A stretch of DNA of 44,610 bases from Chryseobacterium gleum (lineage in GTDB: Bacteria > Bacteroidota > Bacteroidia > Flavobacteriales_D > Sanyastnellaceae): assembly GCA_945874695.1 (NCBI GenBank), contig CAMCHP010000019.1, positions 1 through 44,610 of the forward strand, given 5' to 3'. Made by a program: the position numbers and the translations under genes. Below, one piece after another: positions 16,874 through 25,001 of the stretch. The number at the start of each line of letters is the position of its first letter. Within the stretch, counting starts at the first letter, position 1. The notes beneath the pieces are model-generated. The model was given only the letters and a program-made list of their open reading frames with translations, had not been told where the DNA came from and made no database searches.

Positions 16874-18311
16874 CGGCCGCAGGAGCTGAGTTTCCACCTT
16901 GTCCTTCACCACGAGGTCCGCGAGGTTTGCGGTTTCGTGAGCGGTTATTGTTTCTTCGGCGCTCGCCTTGTTCGCCTCCACCTTCGCGGGGTGGTTGTGC
17001 AGCTCCCTCAGGTTTGCTCGCCCCGCTGTTGCCCTCTGGACGCGGCTTGTTACGATTGCGGTCATTGCGATTGCGGTCAGGACGATCAGGCCGCGGTTGG
17101 TTGTCGCGCTGCTGCGGTGCGACAGCCCCTGCCTCACCTTGGGGTGTGGCTTTGCGGTTATCGCGACCTTCAGGTCGGCGTGACCCCGAGCGTTGATTTC
17201 CACGACGTTTTGAGCTCTTACTGCGGTCAAAACGGGTGAGGCTGTCTTGTCCCACTACGTTTTGGTAGGTAACCTCTTCAACGGTTTCCACAGCAGCCAC
17301 AAACTCACGGATATGGCCTGGCTTCTCGCCGCGCTTGTTCATTTCAATGATCTCCCACACTTCATCAATGCCCAAGGCCAGCGGCGAACCGCCGTATTCG
17401 CCCTCCACCATGAAATACATGATGCGCTTGAAAATGTCGGTTTTGAAGTGATTTGCACGTCCAGCCGCCGTTTCCAGTCGCGTATTGGCTGGTGGAAACT
17501 CTTTCACCGCGTCGCGGTACTGATCGAGCTCGTAGTTGAGGCAACACTTCAACTTGCCGCATTGGCCCGCAAGCTTTTGCGGATTGAGCGATAGCTGCTG
17601 ATAGCGCGCAGCACTTGTTGACACACTGCGGAAATCAGTAAGCCATGTCGAACAACAAAGTTCGCGGCCACACGAACCAATGCCGCCTAAACGACCTGCT
17701 TCTTGGCGCATGCCGATTTGACGCATCTCAATGCGCACTTTGAATGCCTCGGCCAACTTGCGAATCAAGTCACGGAAGTCAACCCGGTCTTCAGCCGTGT
17801 AGAAAAACGTCGCTTTTCCGCCGTCGCCTTGATACTCAACGTCGCTGATCTTCATTTGAAGGTTGCAACCTCCAGCGATTTCACGCGCATGGATCATGGT
17901 TTCGGTTTCACGTTTGCGGGCTCCTTGCCAAGCCTCCAAATCATCGTTGGTAGCCTTTCGCAATACTTTTTTAATCTCGATGGTGTCTTTCACCGCTCGA
18001 CGATTCATTTGAATCCGAACGAGCTCACCCGTTAGGGAAACAACACCTACGTCATATCCAGGTGCCGCATCGACAGCAATAACGTCGCCGATGTGCAATT
18101 CCAATCCTTCTGCGTTACGGTAAAACACCTTTCGGCTGTTTTTGAACCGTACTTCAACTATATCAAAGGGTTTGACGTGATCGGGCAATTGCATGCCTGC
18201 CAACCAGTCAAATACTTCGAGTTTCTCACATCCTGATATGCCGCAAGCCCCGTTGTTTTTACATCCCTTAGGTAAGCCGCTCGCATTGTTCGAACAACTT
18301 TCACATCCCAT
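16866..18311 (-). CDS. ricT: PSP1/RicT (YaaT) family protein with long basic tail
   Basis: A 481-residue cytoplasmic protein. The N-terminus is cysteine-rich (GCESCSN, KGCKNNGACGISGCEK). The PSP1 core (about 50-330) carries MRQIGMRQEAGRLGGIGSCGRELCC and CGKLKCCLNYELDQYRD, the hallmark cysteine motifs. In Bacillus the homologue is part of the RicAFT complex, binds Fe-S clusters and affects RNase Y and mRNA processing; RicA and RicF partners are not seen here. The last ~110 residues are low-complexity Arg/Asn/Gly/Pro (RNRNDRNRNKPRPEG, RRRNNNRSRNRK), which looks RNA-binding. ATG at 18311 chosen (MGCESC); an upstream TTG/CTG-type extension adds nine residues. Its 3' end overlaps gldH. Confidence 0.88.
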   Translation of the reverse strand: MGCESCSNNASGLPKGCKNNGACGISGCEKLEVFDWLAGMQLPDHVKPFDIVEVRFKNSRKVFYRNAEGLELHIGDVIAVDAAPGYDVGVVSLTGELVRIQMNRRAVKDTIEIKKVLRKATNDDLEAWQGARKRETETMIHAREIAGGCNLQMKISDVEYQGDGGKATFFYTAEDRVDFRDLIRKLAEAFKVRIEMRQIGMRQEAGRLGGIGSCGRELCCSTWLTDFRSVSTSAARYQQLSLNPQKLAGQCGKLKCCLNYELDQYRDAVKEFPPANTRLETAAGRANHFKTDIFKRIMYFMVEGEYGGSPLALGIDEVWEIIEMNKRGEKPGHIREFVAAVETVEEVTYQNVVGQDSLTRFDRSKSSKRRGNQRSGSRRPEGRDNRKATPQGEAGAVAPQQRDNQPRPDRPDRNRNDRNRNKPRPEGNSGASKPEGAAQPPREGGGEQGERRRNNNRSRNRKPRGPRGEGQGGNSAPAADA

Positions 18312-18374
18312 AAGGCGCGGTTTTTTTGGTTGATGCAACGTGCATCAAGGCTCAAAGATACGAAACGAAGCGGT

Positions 18375-19499
18375 TCACCTCCGCAGCTCACTGTGGAGTT
18401 TCAACGAGAGGTCGAGAAAAACAAGTTTACCATTGGCATTTCCATCGACGTCGCGAATGGCCTCGTTGATGAGATCACTCATGGCCATCACGTTCTTGTG
18501 GTTAATGAAGGGCGCAAAGCGGTTCGCAAAAGCCCGCTCGTCACGCGTAAAACGAGCCAAGTCATGCTGTCCGTAATTGTTTACGATGCACTGCCGAAAA
18601 AAGTGCAAGGTGTAAGACAAAAAGCGCTTCTGCAATTCTCGAGAGCCTGCACCAATGTCACCTGCAAAATCCACGAGCTGCGCAGCATCGCGGGCGTAGC
18701 AAGCGCGCATCCAGCCCGTAAACTTGCCCAAAAATGCAGCTTGTCCGTCAGCGTCACGCGCAATCGCACGTGCGCGGGCGTAGTCGCCTTCAACAAAGTG
18801 TGCTATGTCTCGCGCTGCTTCAATATCAAGGCCCTCTTTTTCAGCGATTGCTTGGGCGATGGACTCATCGTCAATGGCTGGCACCTTCACCAATTGGGTA
18901 CGTGAAAGAATGGTCGGCAAAATTCGCTCAGCCGATTCACTGATCATTAAGAACAAGGTCTGCGCAGGGGGCTCCTCGATCAGTTTGAGCAACTTATTGG
19001 CCGTGTCTTCACGCATGAGCTCAGGCAACCAAATCACCTGAATGATATAACGCCCCTCATACGAGCGCAAGGCCAAGCGTTGGGCAATGGCACCCGCCTC
19101 TGCCACAAAGATCATGAGTTGCTTCTTTTCCGCATCGAGCCTTTCGTTCCAAGCGCTCAAGGTGGGGTATGCCTCTCCTTCAATGAAGTTGCGCCATTCG
19201 GTGTTGAACTCAGTCGAAAGACCTTTGGCTGGCTCCGGCCTTTTAAAAACAGGAAATGTGAAATGTAAATCAGCGTACTGCAAGGTTTCAAATTTGCGGC
19301 ACACATCGCAATTGCCGCATGCGTCGGTCTCCGTGCGGTGATCACAGCACGCATACTGCGCAAAAGCCATCGCCAAGGCGAAATTGCCTGATCCTTCCGG
19401 ACCCAAAAACAAACTCGCATGCGGCACCATCCCCGATTGAACACGCGAACGCAGCTGGGTTTTTAACTGCTCATGGCCGACGACGTCAGAAAAACGCAT
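18375..19499 (-). CDS. holB: DNA polymerase III subunit delta'
   Basis: A 374-residue clamp-loader ATPase-like subunit. MRFSDVVGHEQLKTQL opens the AAA+ domain. The P-loop region GPEGSGNFALA is degenerate, as expected for delta'. A zinc module CCDHRTETDACGNCDVC follows, then TANKLLKLIEEPP and ILSRTQLVKVP (sensor/SRC region). The C-terminal helical collar covers about 225-374. It acts with gamma/tau and delta to load the sliding clamp. ATG at 19499 chosen; an in-frame TTG three codons upstream is less likely. It lies 30 bp downstream of recO on the same strand and 63 bp upstream of ricT. A TATTTTTG box at 19506-19513 could give it a nearly leaderless start of its own. Confidence 0.92.
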   Translation of the reverse strand: MRFSDVVGHEQLKTQLRSRVQSGMVPHASLFLGPEGSGNFALAMAFAQYACCDHRTETDACGNCDVCRKFETLQYADLHFTFPVFKRPEPAKGLSTEFNTEWRNFIEGEAYPTLSAWNERLDAEKKQLMIFVAEAGAIAQRLALRSYEGRYIIQVIWLPELMREDTANKLLKLIEEPPAQTLFLMISESAERILPTILSRTQLVKVPAIDDESIAQAIAEKEGLDIEAARDIAHFVEGDYARARAIARDADGQAAFLGKFTGWMRACYARDAAQLVDFAGDIGAGSRELQKRFLSYTLHFFRQCIVNNYGQHDLARFTRDERAFANRFAPFINHKNVMAMSDLINEAIRDVDGNANGKLVFLDLSLKLHSELRR

Positions 19500-19529
19500 A
19501 GAACGCAAAAATAGGAAATGCGCAGTGGC

Positions 19530-20222
19530 TCAAGCGAACACTTCGGCAAGAATCGCAAAAGATCGTACTTTTCGATCGTTCGTTAAGTGCAACTGAATGT
19601 AGCGCAAGAGTTTATGAAGCACCTCATTGCGCTGAGCACGGGTTGTCGACAAAGCATCGAGCTCATCTACCGATTGCACTGCGCAGGCGCACAAAAGCTG
19701 CGCCTCCGCACCCTGCAACCAATCACCGTGTGGCGGGGGCATCATGCGCCATTCGCCTTGGCGCAAATCAAAAAACACATGCTCCGCTTCCAGGGCCGCA
19801 CTGGGCGCGACGCCCATGAAGCGCAGTACGCGCCCCATAAACAACAACGGATACAAACCCACGCGCTGATCAACCTCTAAAGCCTGAACCGTATGCCACA
19901 CATAATCGAACAAGGGTGCATTGGCCTGGTCTTCAACCAAACACTGGCTCAAAACTTCAGCCATAAACAGCGCAATCGCAGCGCGAGCCGGCTCTGTTGC
20001 AATGCGGCCCAAAACCACCGCTCTGCGCACCTCTGAAAGCGCCGCCATGCCCGTTTGCTTGCGACTGCGTTCTTCAACCTCCAACAACGACATGGCCTGA
20101 AAAAGGTGCGCCTGCTGACCCAAGGCCGCATAATAGGCCCGTTGACCGTGCAATTCAGTGAATAAACGCACTACGCCGCCGCGGTCGTTTGTTGGTACGG
20201 TATGAAGGGCTATTGCTCGCAT
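19530..20222 (-). CDS. recO: DNA repair protein RecO
   Basis: A 230-residue protein that loads RecA onto SSB-coated single-stranded DNA with RecR in the RecFOR pathway. The N-terminal OB fold starts MRAIALHTVPTNDRGGVVRLFTELHGQRAYYA. A helical domain follows (SLLEVEERSRKQTGMAALSEVRRAVV; FMAEVLSQCLVEDQANAPLFDYV), and the C-terminal segment ends in LLRYIQLHL. As in Bacteroidota RecO, the zinc-finger cysteines of Proteobacterial/Deinococcus forms are not evident. ATG at 20222 chosen; a GTG nine codons upstream is possible. It heads the recO-holB run. Confidence 0.88.
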   Translation of the reverse strand: MRAIALHTVPTNDRGGVVRLFTELHGQRAYYAALGQQAHLFQAMSLLEVEERSRKQTGMAALSEVRRAVVLGRIATEPARAAIALFMAEVLSQCLVEDQANAPLFDYVWHTVQALEVDQRVGLYPLLFMGRVLRFMGVAPSAALEAEHVFFDLRQGEWRMMPPPHGDWLQGAEAQLLCACAVQSVDELDALSTTRAQRNEVLHKLLRYIQLHLTNDRKVRSFAILAEVFA

Positions 20223-20301
20223 CTTCGAGTTATTCACAGCTATTAACACCCTGTTGTTGACTTTTCAGCTTAACCGCCCGTTTCAGATGTAAGATTCGAC
20301 C

Positions 20302-20309
20302 TACATTTG
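20302..20309 (+). promoter_or_regulatory. Possible -7 element for the candidate small RNA
   Basis: TACATTTG matches the Bacteroidota -7 consensus TAnnTTTG. The -33 region has only GTTTC at about 17 nt spacing, which is weak. Confidence 0.35.
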
Positions 20310-20315
20310 GCGTGG

Positions 20316-20429
20316 ATAAAGCATTGAAGTACACCTTCATCAAGATATTAACGGCGCTAGTGTAATTCATTTGCACATAGTTTAAAGTTAGGTTAGGCAG
20401 GGCAACCTTAAGGGTTGTCCTGTTTTTTT
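20316..20429 (+). ncRNA. Candidate small RNA between recO and the deaminase-like gene
   Basis: The ~205-bp gap between two minus-strand genes holds a complete plus-strand transcription unit with no reading frame of note: a TACATTTG box at 20302-20309, a small hairpin TGAAG-TACAC-CTTCA near 20344-20358, and a strong intrinsic terminator (CAGGGCAACC-TTAAG-GGTTGTCCTG then eight T). The predicted transcript is about 110 nt. The terminator has a full stem only when read on the plus strand (one G.U pair there becomes A.C on the minus strand), so it serves a plus-strand RNA. No known RNA family was identified by eye. Confidence 0.4.
20394..20429 (+). terminator. Plus-strand intrinsic terminator with no plus-strand gene upstream
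   Basis: A 10-bp stem CAGGGCAACC/GGTTGTCCTG (one G.U), a 5-nt loop, and a run of T. The T-run touches the stop codon (20429-20431) of the convergent deaminase-like gene. Confidence 0.75.
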
Positions 20430-21280
20430 TATCCCAACTGTACAAGCCCGCGATTCCCTTGCAAACCTCCGGTGTGAATCGCACGCACGCGCTCCCCCGT
20501 TTTGATTTCGCCTTTCGAATGCAAGTCGTATAAACCCATCATCATCTTCGCCGTGTACACGCGATCAAGCGGCAAGTTATGATGGAGCTGCTGATCGTGA
20601 ATAAACGCACGAAGCGCGTCGTTCATCTTCGCAAAGCCACCACATGTGTAAGCATACTTCCACTCTACGCGGGCCGCAAGCTCCGCTGCCAACTCTTCGT
20701 CGAGGGTCGTCCAATACAACGCTTCTTGCAAGCGCTCTGGTAAACTAAAATCATTGAGCGCCGGAAAAGCTAAAATGCGCTGATTCAAACCCGCCGTGAG
20801 CAATAAACCCGCCAGTGTAGTTCCCGTGCCAACCGGCACTGCCAGCGTGTCGCACATGCGGTCATCATCGTTTAAGATCTCCATGCAGCCGTTGATCCCG
20901 AGGTAATTGCTCCCACCCTCGGGTATGAAATAACTCATCGGGTACCGCGCGTGAATTTCCTGCTTAAAGGCTTCTGTGCTGCATTCGTCATACGCCTCAC
21001 GCTCCATAAACTCCAGATGCATGCCCATATCTAGGCAATCGCGCAAGGTTTCAGTTAAAACGGGCATTTCTTCGCCGCGCACAATACCTATGCAAGAGAT
21101 TTCTGCCTGTCGGCAGGATGCGGCTGTAGCATGCAAGTGGTTGCTGAAGGCGCCGCCCACCGTAACAATGCGTTCGGCTCCTTTCTCGCGAGCTTTAAGG
21201 ATGTTGTATTTCAACTTGAAATACTTGTTGCCTGGTGCCTCGGGGTGCAGTAAATCAAGTCGCTTAACCGTGAGTTGCAT
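20429..21280 (-). CDS. 1-aminocyclopropane-1-carboxylate deaminase/D-cysteine desulfhydrase family protein
   Basis: A 283-residue PLP enzyme of the tryptophan-synthase-beta fold. LHPEAPGNKYFKLKYN carries the PLP lysine (about Lys19); GGAFSNHLHATAA is the cofactor/substrate Ser-Asn-His loop; IPEGGSNYLG and PVGTGTTLAGLL form the phosphate-binding region; HTGGLQGNRGL ends the protein. Relatives deaminate ACC or desulfhydrate D-cysteine; the residues needed to tell these apart cannot be judged by eye, so the substrate is left open. ATG at 21280 chosen, 8 bp after the purF stop; the longer open frame lies inside purF. At the place where relatives have a variable helix, a dispersed palindrome (21100-21120) encodes SCRQAEI without changing the length. 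Confidence 0.86.
   Translation of the reverse strand: MQLTVKRLDLLHPEAPGNKYFKLKYNILKAREKGAERIVTVGGAFSNHLHATAASCRQAEISCIGIVRGEEMPVLTETLRDCLDMGMHLEFMEREAYDECSTEAFKQEIHARYPMSYFIPEGGSNYLGINGCMEILNDDDRMCDTLAVPVGTGTTLAGLLLTAGLNQRILAFPALNDFSLPERLQEALYWTTLDEELAAELAARVEWKYAYTCGGFAKMNDALRAFIHDQQLHHNLPLDRVYTAKMMMGLYDLHSKGEIKTGERVRAIHTGGLQGNRGLVQLG
21100..21120 (+). repeat. Dispersed palindrome, stem CTGCC/GGCAG (in CDS, antisense)
   Basis: TTTCTGCC-TGTC-GGCAGGATG in the deaminase-like gene, opposite to translation, read as SCRQAEI. Confidence 0.78.
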
Positions 21281-21288
21281 GCTGCGCG

Positions 21289-23190
21289 TTAGTATGCGCG
21301 TTCGTTGCGCCCTTCCATGTAATTGATGAAGGCCTTGTTGACAACCTTGTTCCCGCCAGGGGTTGGGTAGTCGCCCGTGAAGTACCAGTCTCCGCGGTGA
21401 TTCGGACACGCGGCATGCAGGTTCTCTACCGTTTGATAGAGGATCGAAACCTTCGCTTTCACGCCCGGAGGCGCCAAAAGTTCGCTGATTTCTGCACTTA
21501 CTTCATCCGGTGTGAAAGGGGCATATACCTCCTTTACATAGTTCTTCACTTGCTCTTTGGGCAAGTGTTCTTGCTCCTTACACTTGCGATACACCAATTG
21601 CAAAAGGTCTTCTTTGCCCTGTTTCCGAAGCAACGAAACGGCTGCTTGAAATGCAATGAAGTCGCCCATCTTGGCCATGTCAATGCCATAGCAATCGGGA
21701 TAACGAATTTGCGGCGCCGAGCTTACTACCACGATATGCACCGGGTCAAGGCGATCAAGAATGCGAATAATTGACTTTTTCAAGGTCGTGCCGCGTACAA
21801 TCGAATCGTCGATTACTACCAAACTATCGATGGTGCGACGCACTGCACCGTAGGTGACATCATATACATGTGCTACCATGTCATCGCGGGCATCATCTTG
21901 CGTGATGAAGGTGCGAAGCTTAACGTCTTTGATGGCGATTTTCTCTACCCGCGGACGAACTTCCAAAATGGCACGAAGGGCCTCGGGCGTTGTTGCTTGA
22001 CCGGCCTTCTGAATCTGTTTAAACTTCCACCCGTTCAGGTAGTCTTCAAGTCCTTTCAACATCCCCAAAAATGCTGTTTCAGCCGTATTTGGGATGAATG
22101 AAAACACAGTGCGATCTAAGTCATGGTCAACCGCATCGAGCACCTGTGGAACAACCAAGCGTCCGAGCTCTTTGCGCTCCTTATATATATCGGCATCGCT
22201 GCCACGCGAGAAGTAAATGCGCTCAAAACTACAGGCTTTATTGGCCTCTCGGGGCAAAATCTCTTCGGTATGTACACGATTGTCTTTACGAATAATCAGG
22301 GCGTGCCCAGGGGTAAGCTCTTGCACCTGGTCAACCTTCACTTTGAACGCGGTTTGAATCACCGGTCGTTCGCTAGCAACAACAACCACCTCGTCGTCTT
22401 CATACCAAAAGGTCGGACGAATTCCGTTCGGGTCGCGCAATACAAATGCATCACCGTGCCCGATCAACCCAGCCATGGCATAGCCACCATCCCATTTATC
22501 AGCTGCTCGACGCAAAATATCGCCGATGTTCATGTTTTGTGCAATCAAATGAGTGATTTGCTGATTCGAATAGCCTTGATCTTTGTAAACACGAAACAAG
22601 CGATCGTTCTCAGCATCGAGAAAGTGTCCGATTTTTTCCATCACCGTCACGGTGTCGGCCATTTCTTTCGGGTACTGCCCCAACTCAACCAATTGATTGA
22701 AGAGTTCTTCAACGTTGGTCAAGTTGAAATTGCCGGCAACTACGAGGTTGCGGGTCATCCAGTTATTCTGACGCAAGAATGGGTGAATGCTTTCAATGCT
22801 GTTTTTGCCAAAAGTTCCGTAACGCAAGTGGCCCAGAAAAAGCTCGCCCGTAAAGCCATAATTGGCCTTGAGGTATTCAGGATCATTAAGCTTCTCAGGG
22901 TCATTCGCTTCGAGTTCTTTGAAGCGGCTGCTGGCCTGTTCAAAAATGTCTTGAATGGGGCGACTGCTGTTTGAGCGCACACGCGAGATGTAGCGATTAC
23001 CAGGTTCAACGTCGAACTTGACGTTCGCTAAACCAGCCCCATCTTGACCTCGATTGTGCTGTTTCTCCATGAGAAGATACATCTTGTTCAGGCCGTAAAA
23101 CGATGTACCGTATTTTTCGCGGTAAAAAGTGAGGGGTTTCTTGAGTCGCAGCAGTGCTATGCCGCACTCGTGCTTGATCGCGTCGCTCAT
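21289..23190 (-). CDS. purF: Amidophosphoribosyltransferase (PurF)
   Basis: Catalyses the first committed step of purine synthesis, PRPP plus glutamine to phosphoribosylamine. The 633-residue protein is longer than E. coli PurF (505), as in Bacteroidota. MSDAIKHECGIALL shows the N-terminal nucleophile Cys9 after a short propeptide that must be removed. The glutaminase domain follows (EKQHNRGQDGAGLAN, GHLRYGTFG, NGIRPTFWYED). The PRPP-binding loop is SLVVIDDSIVRGTTLKKSI, with YGIDMAKMGDFIAF after it. It is transcribed from the side of tRNA-Leu, whose 3' end is 48 bp upstream, and shares its operon with the deaminase-like gene (8-bp gap). Confidence 0.94.
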   Translation of the reverse strand: MSDAIKHECGIALLRLKKPLTFYREKYGTSFYGLNKMYLLMEKQHNRGQDGAGLANVKFDVEPGNRYISRVRSNSSRPIQDIFEQASSRFKELEANDPEKLNDPEYLKANYGFTGELFLGHLRYGTFGKNSIESIHPFLRQNNWMTRNLVVAGNFNLTNVEELFNQLVELGQYPKEMADTVTVMEKIGHFLDAENDRLFRVYKDQGYSNQQITHLIAQNMNIGDILRRAADKWDGGYAMAGLIGHGDAFVLRDPNGIRPTFWYEDDEVVVVASERPVIQTAFKVKVDQVQELTPGHALIIRKDNRVHTEEILPREANKACSFERIYFSRGSDADIYKERKELGRLVVPQVLDAVDHDLDRTVFSFIPNTAETAFLGMLKGLEDYLNGWKFKQIQKAGQATTPEALRAILEVRPRVEKIAIKDVKLRTFITQDDARDDMVAHVYDVTYGAVRRTIDSLVVIDDSIVRGTTLKKSIIRILDRLDPVHIVVVSSAPQIRYPDCYGIDMAKMGDFIAFQAAVSLLRKQGKEDLLQLVYRKCKEQEHLPKEQVKNYVKEVYAPFTPDEVSAEISELLAPPGVKAKVSILYQTVENLHAACPNHRGDWYFTGDYPTPGGNKVVNKAFINYMEGRNERAY

Positions 23191-23237
23191 TTGAGGTGCT
23201 CTTCAATATCCTGAGCAAGGTGTATTGAGAAGTTTAG

Positions 23238-23318
23238 TACCCGGAGTGGGAATCGAACCCACACTCCAAAGGAACACGAGTTTGAGTCGTGCGCGTCTAC
23301 CAATTCCGCCATCCGGGC
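23238..23318 (-). tRNA. tRNA-Leu (anticodon CAA)
   Basis: An 81-nt cloverleaf on the minus strand: acceptor GCCCGGA/TCCGGGT, D-arm with GGTAGACGC, anticodon stem CACGA/TCGTG with loop CTCAAAC (anticodon CAA), a variable arm typical of class II tRNA, T-arm GGGTTCGATTCCC, discriminator A. CCA is not encoded. Confidence 0.95.
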
Positions 23319-23363
23319 CTTTAGGTCTAATCAAAAACGCGTGTTTGTTTCTGATCAGGGGCG

Positions 23364-23394
23364 CAAAGATAATACTTTCTTGAAAGTTTGACAA
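23364..23394 (-). promoter_or_regulatory. Promoter for tRNA-Leu and probably purF
   Basis: Read on the minus strand: TTGT, 19 nt, TATCTTTG, a near-ideal Bacteroidota -33/-7 pair. The predicted start lies about 40 nt before the tRNA 5' end. Confidence 0.6.
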
Positions 23395-23396
23395 CG

Positions 23397-24989
23397 TTAG
23401 AAACGAAGTCTTCCAATTCGGTACAATTTTCTTGACTGCCCGTACAAAAATAAGGTCCTCGTATCGGGTGAAAAATGAACTTTCGGGCGTAAAATGACGT
23501 CGAAATCACGCATTGAAAAGAGGGCCTCGCGCACTTGATTGCCCGCACGATCGAGGGTAACCAAGGTGGCAATGGCCTTGCGCATGCCGTACAATTGACG
23601 CGGATCAGCTTGCGGATTCGCTTTGAGCAATTCAATATTCTCCGGATTGTCGTTGAAAACAATGTACACGTGCGCCTCATCGGCTGCGAGAGCATACGAG
23701 CTATACTGCCCGCTGTCATTCACACTCATTTGCTCTTTGGGTACGCGAACTGTCCACTGCACTTCGCCCTCCCGATTCACATCAACAACCAACAAGTCGT
23801 TATAATAGTAATAATAAAGCATCTCTTGCCTTCCCGTGGCAATGTCGGTTCGAAAGGATTGCTGCACAAAATATTGCTCGGCCACAAAGGTCGCACCGCC
23901 ATCGGCATGCGTGATGAAGTAGTCAAAGTAGAAGTCGCTCAACTCTCTTCCGCGTTCGACTTGTTTCGGTCGCAAAAAAAGTCGCTTCACGTCGTCATTA
24001 AAAGGCATCATGCCAGTCGCTTCAATTTCTTTCGTGCTGCTGTTGATGCGGAAATAAAACGCTCCCCCAATGCTGAACTGGCGCTCATTGCTATAAAATC
24101 CGCCTACCGTTATATCGTCATTTAACGACACGTCAAAGGCTGTGGCCGATACCCATTTGCCATCAACAGCTACCTCATATTCCTTGATTTTATTCAGCTC
24201 TGGGTCATAACTGATGAGCGTATAGCCCTGCTCGGCCGCTCCCCGCTCGCTGCCACGCAAGGTTTTGTCGCGGTTTCCACCGCCTGTGAGCAGGTACAAA
24301 TGTCCGCGTGAATCTATGCGGTATTGATTGATTTCTGTCACCGCTTCGTGGTCAGGAAAAGTCAAGTCTTTCTCCCACAGGGTTTCGAGGTTTTGGTCGA
24401 TGACTTTGAATGCAAGCCGGTCAGCGATGCGTCGTTCGCTCAATACTTCGGGATAGATCAACAAGAGCTTCTGATCGCGCGAAGGCTGAACGGCAAATCC
24501 ACCAGTTTTGCGCCGCGCCGCATACTCTGCCAACACCACCGCATCGCCGGTGAGAAGCCCTGTTTGATCGAGCCATTGGCCGTAAAGCCGCACATAACCG
24601 GCAACCGTATCCCACACATGAAAGAGCACCACCAAGCGGTTGTTGAGCATCATCACATCAACAACCTCGACAAATTGCCGATCAAAGGGTGCGAATTGAA
24701 TGGGCGTGGAAGCGATAAAATCCAGCGATGTGACATCGTAAATATCGAGTTGCAAGTTGGGTTCGCGGTCATCCCATGCGCCGCCGCCTATCGCTCCGCG
24801 CAAAACATAGAGTTGCAGGCTATCGGCTGCGACCATCTCAACCGCACCCATTCTGCGCTTCAACTTGGATGGCGGTGACCATTTGACTTCAGGGGGCTGC
24901 GCCCATCCGCCCGTTAGGGCGAAACCCAAATCAAGGATTAGGACTGCTAACCATGACCTATATGTCGCTGCTTTTAGCAACTTGGTCAT
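23397..24989 (-). CDS. Secreted protein, probable beta-propeller, function unknown
   Basis: A 530-residue exported protein. ATG at 24989 (MTKLLKAATYR) chosen; a GTG four codons upstream is possible. The signal peptide ends near FALTGGWAQ, a segment encoded by a dispersed palindrome (24901-24926). The mature part is all-beta in character, with recurring strand patterns such as LQLYVLRGA, NRLVVLFHVWD, GHLYLLTGGG, ITVGGFYSN, GATFVAEQYFV, AHVYIVFNDN and RTLFLYGQ, as in propeller or WD-like proteins. There is no sorting domain and no catalytic motif I can name. Its stop lies close to the tRNA-Leu promoter. It follows the YadA-head-repeat gene with 12 bp between them (overlapping if the GTG start is used), so both are likely co-transcribed. 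Confidence 0.7.
   Translation of the reverse strand: MTKLLKAATYRSWLAVLILDLGFALTGGWAQPPEVKWSPPSKLKRRMGAVEMVAADSLQLYVLRGAIGGGAWDDREPNLQLDIYDVTSLDFIASTPIQFAPFDRQFVEVVDVMMLNNRLVVLFHVWDTVAGYVRLYGQWLDQTGLLTGDAVVLAEYAARRKTGGFAVQPSRDQKLLLIYPEVLSERRIADRLAFKVIDQNLETLWEKDLTFPDHEAVTEINQYRIDSRGHLYLLTGGGNRDKTLRGSERGAAEQGYTLISYDPELNKIKEYEVAVDGKWVSATAFDVSLNDDITVGGFYSNERQFSIGGAFYFRINSSTKEIEATGMMPFNDDVKRLFLRPKQVERGRELSDFYFDYFITHADGGATFVAEQYFVQQSFRTDIATGRQEMLYYYYYNDLLVVDVNREGEVQWTVRVPKEQMSVNDSGQYSSYALAADEAHVYIVFNDNPENIELLKANPQADPRQLYGMRKAIATLVTLDRAGNQVREALFSMRDFDVILRPKVHFSPDTRTLFLYGQSRKLYRIGRLRF
24901..24926 (-). repeat. Dispersed palindrome, stem CGCCC/GGGCG (in CDS)
   Basis: Minus strand TTTCGCCC-TAAC-GGGCG followed by GATGGGC, in frame at the end of a signal peptide, read as FALTGGWA. 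Confidence 0.77.
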
Positions 24990-25001
24990 GTGCTGAATCA
25001 C

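Noticed and set aside
16874-17230. Long in-frame extension upstream of gldH
   Set aside because: Out-of-frame read of ricT's repetitive basic tail; the lipoprotein signal at 16873 sets the start.
20230-20484. 84-codon minus-strand frame overlapping the deaminase-like stop
   Set aside because: It runs through the terminator and the candidate small RNA on the other strand; no homology recognised.
21281-21409. 43-codon extension upstream of the deaminase-like enzyme
   Set aside because: It lies within the purF 3' end; the family starts at MQLTVKRLDLL.
22123-22974. 283-codon plus-strand frame inside purF
   Set aside because: Antisense shadow of a certain enzyme gene; no family features.
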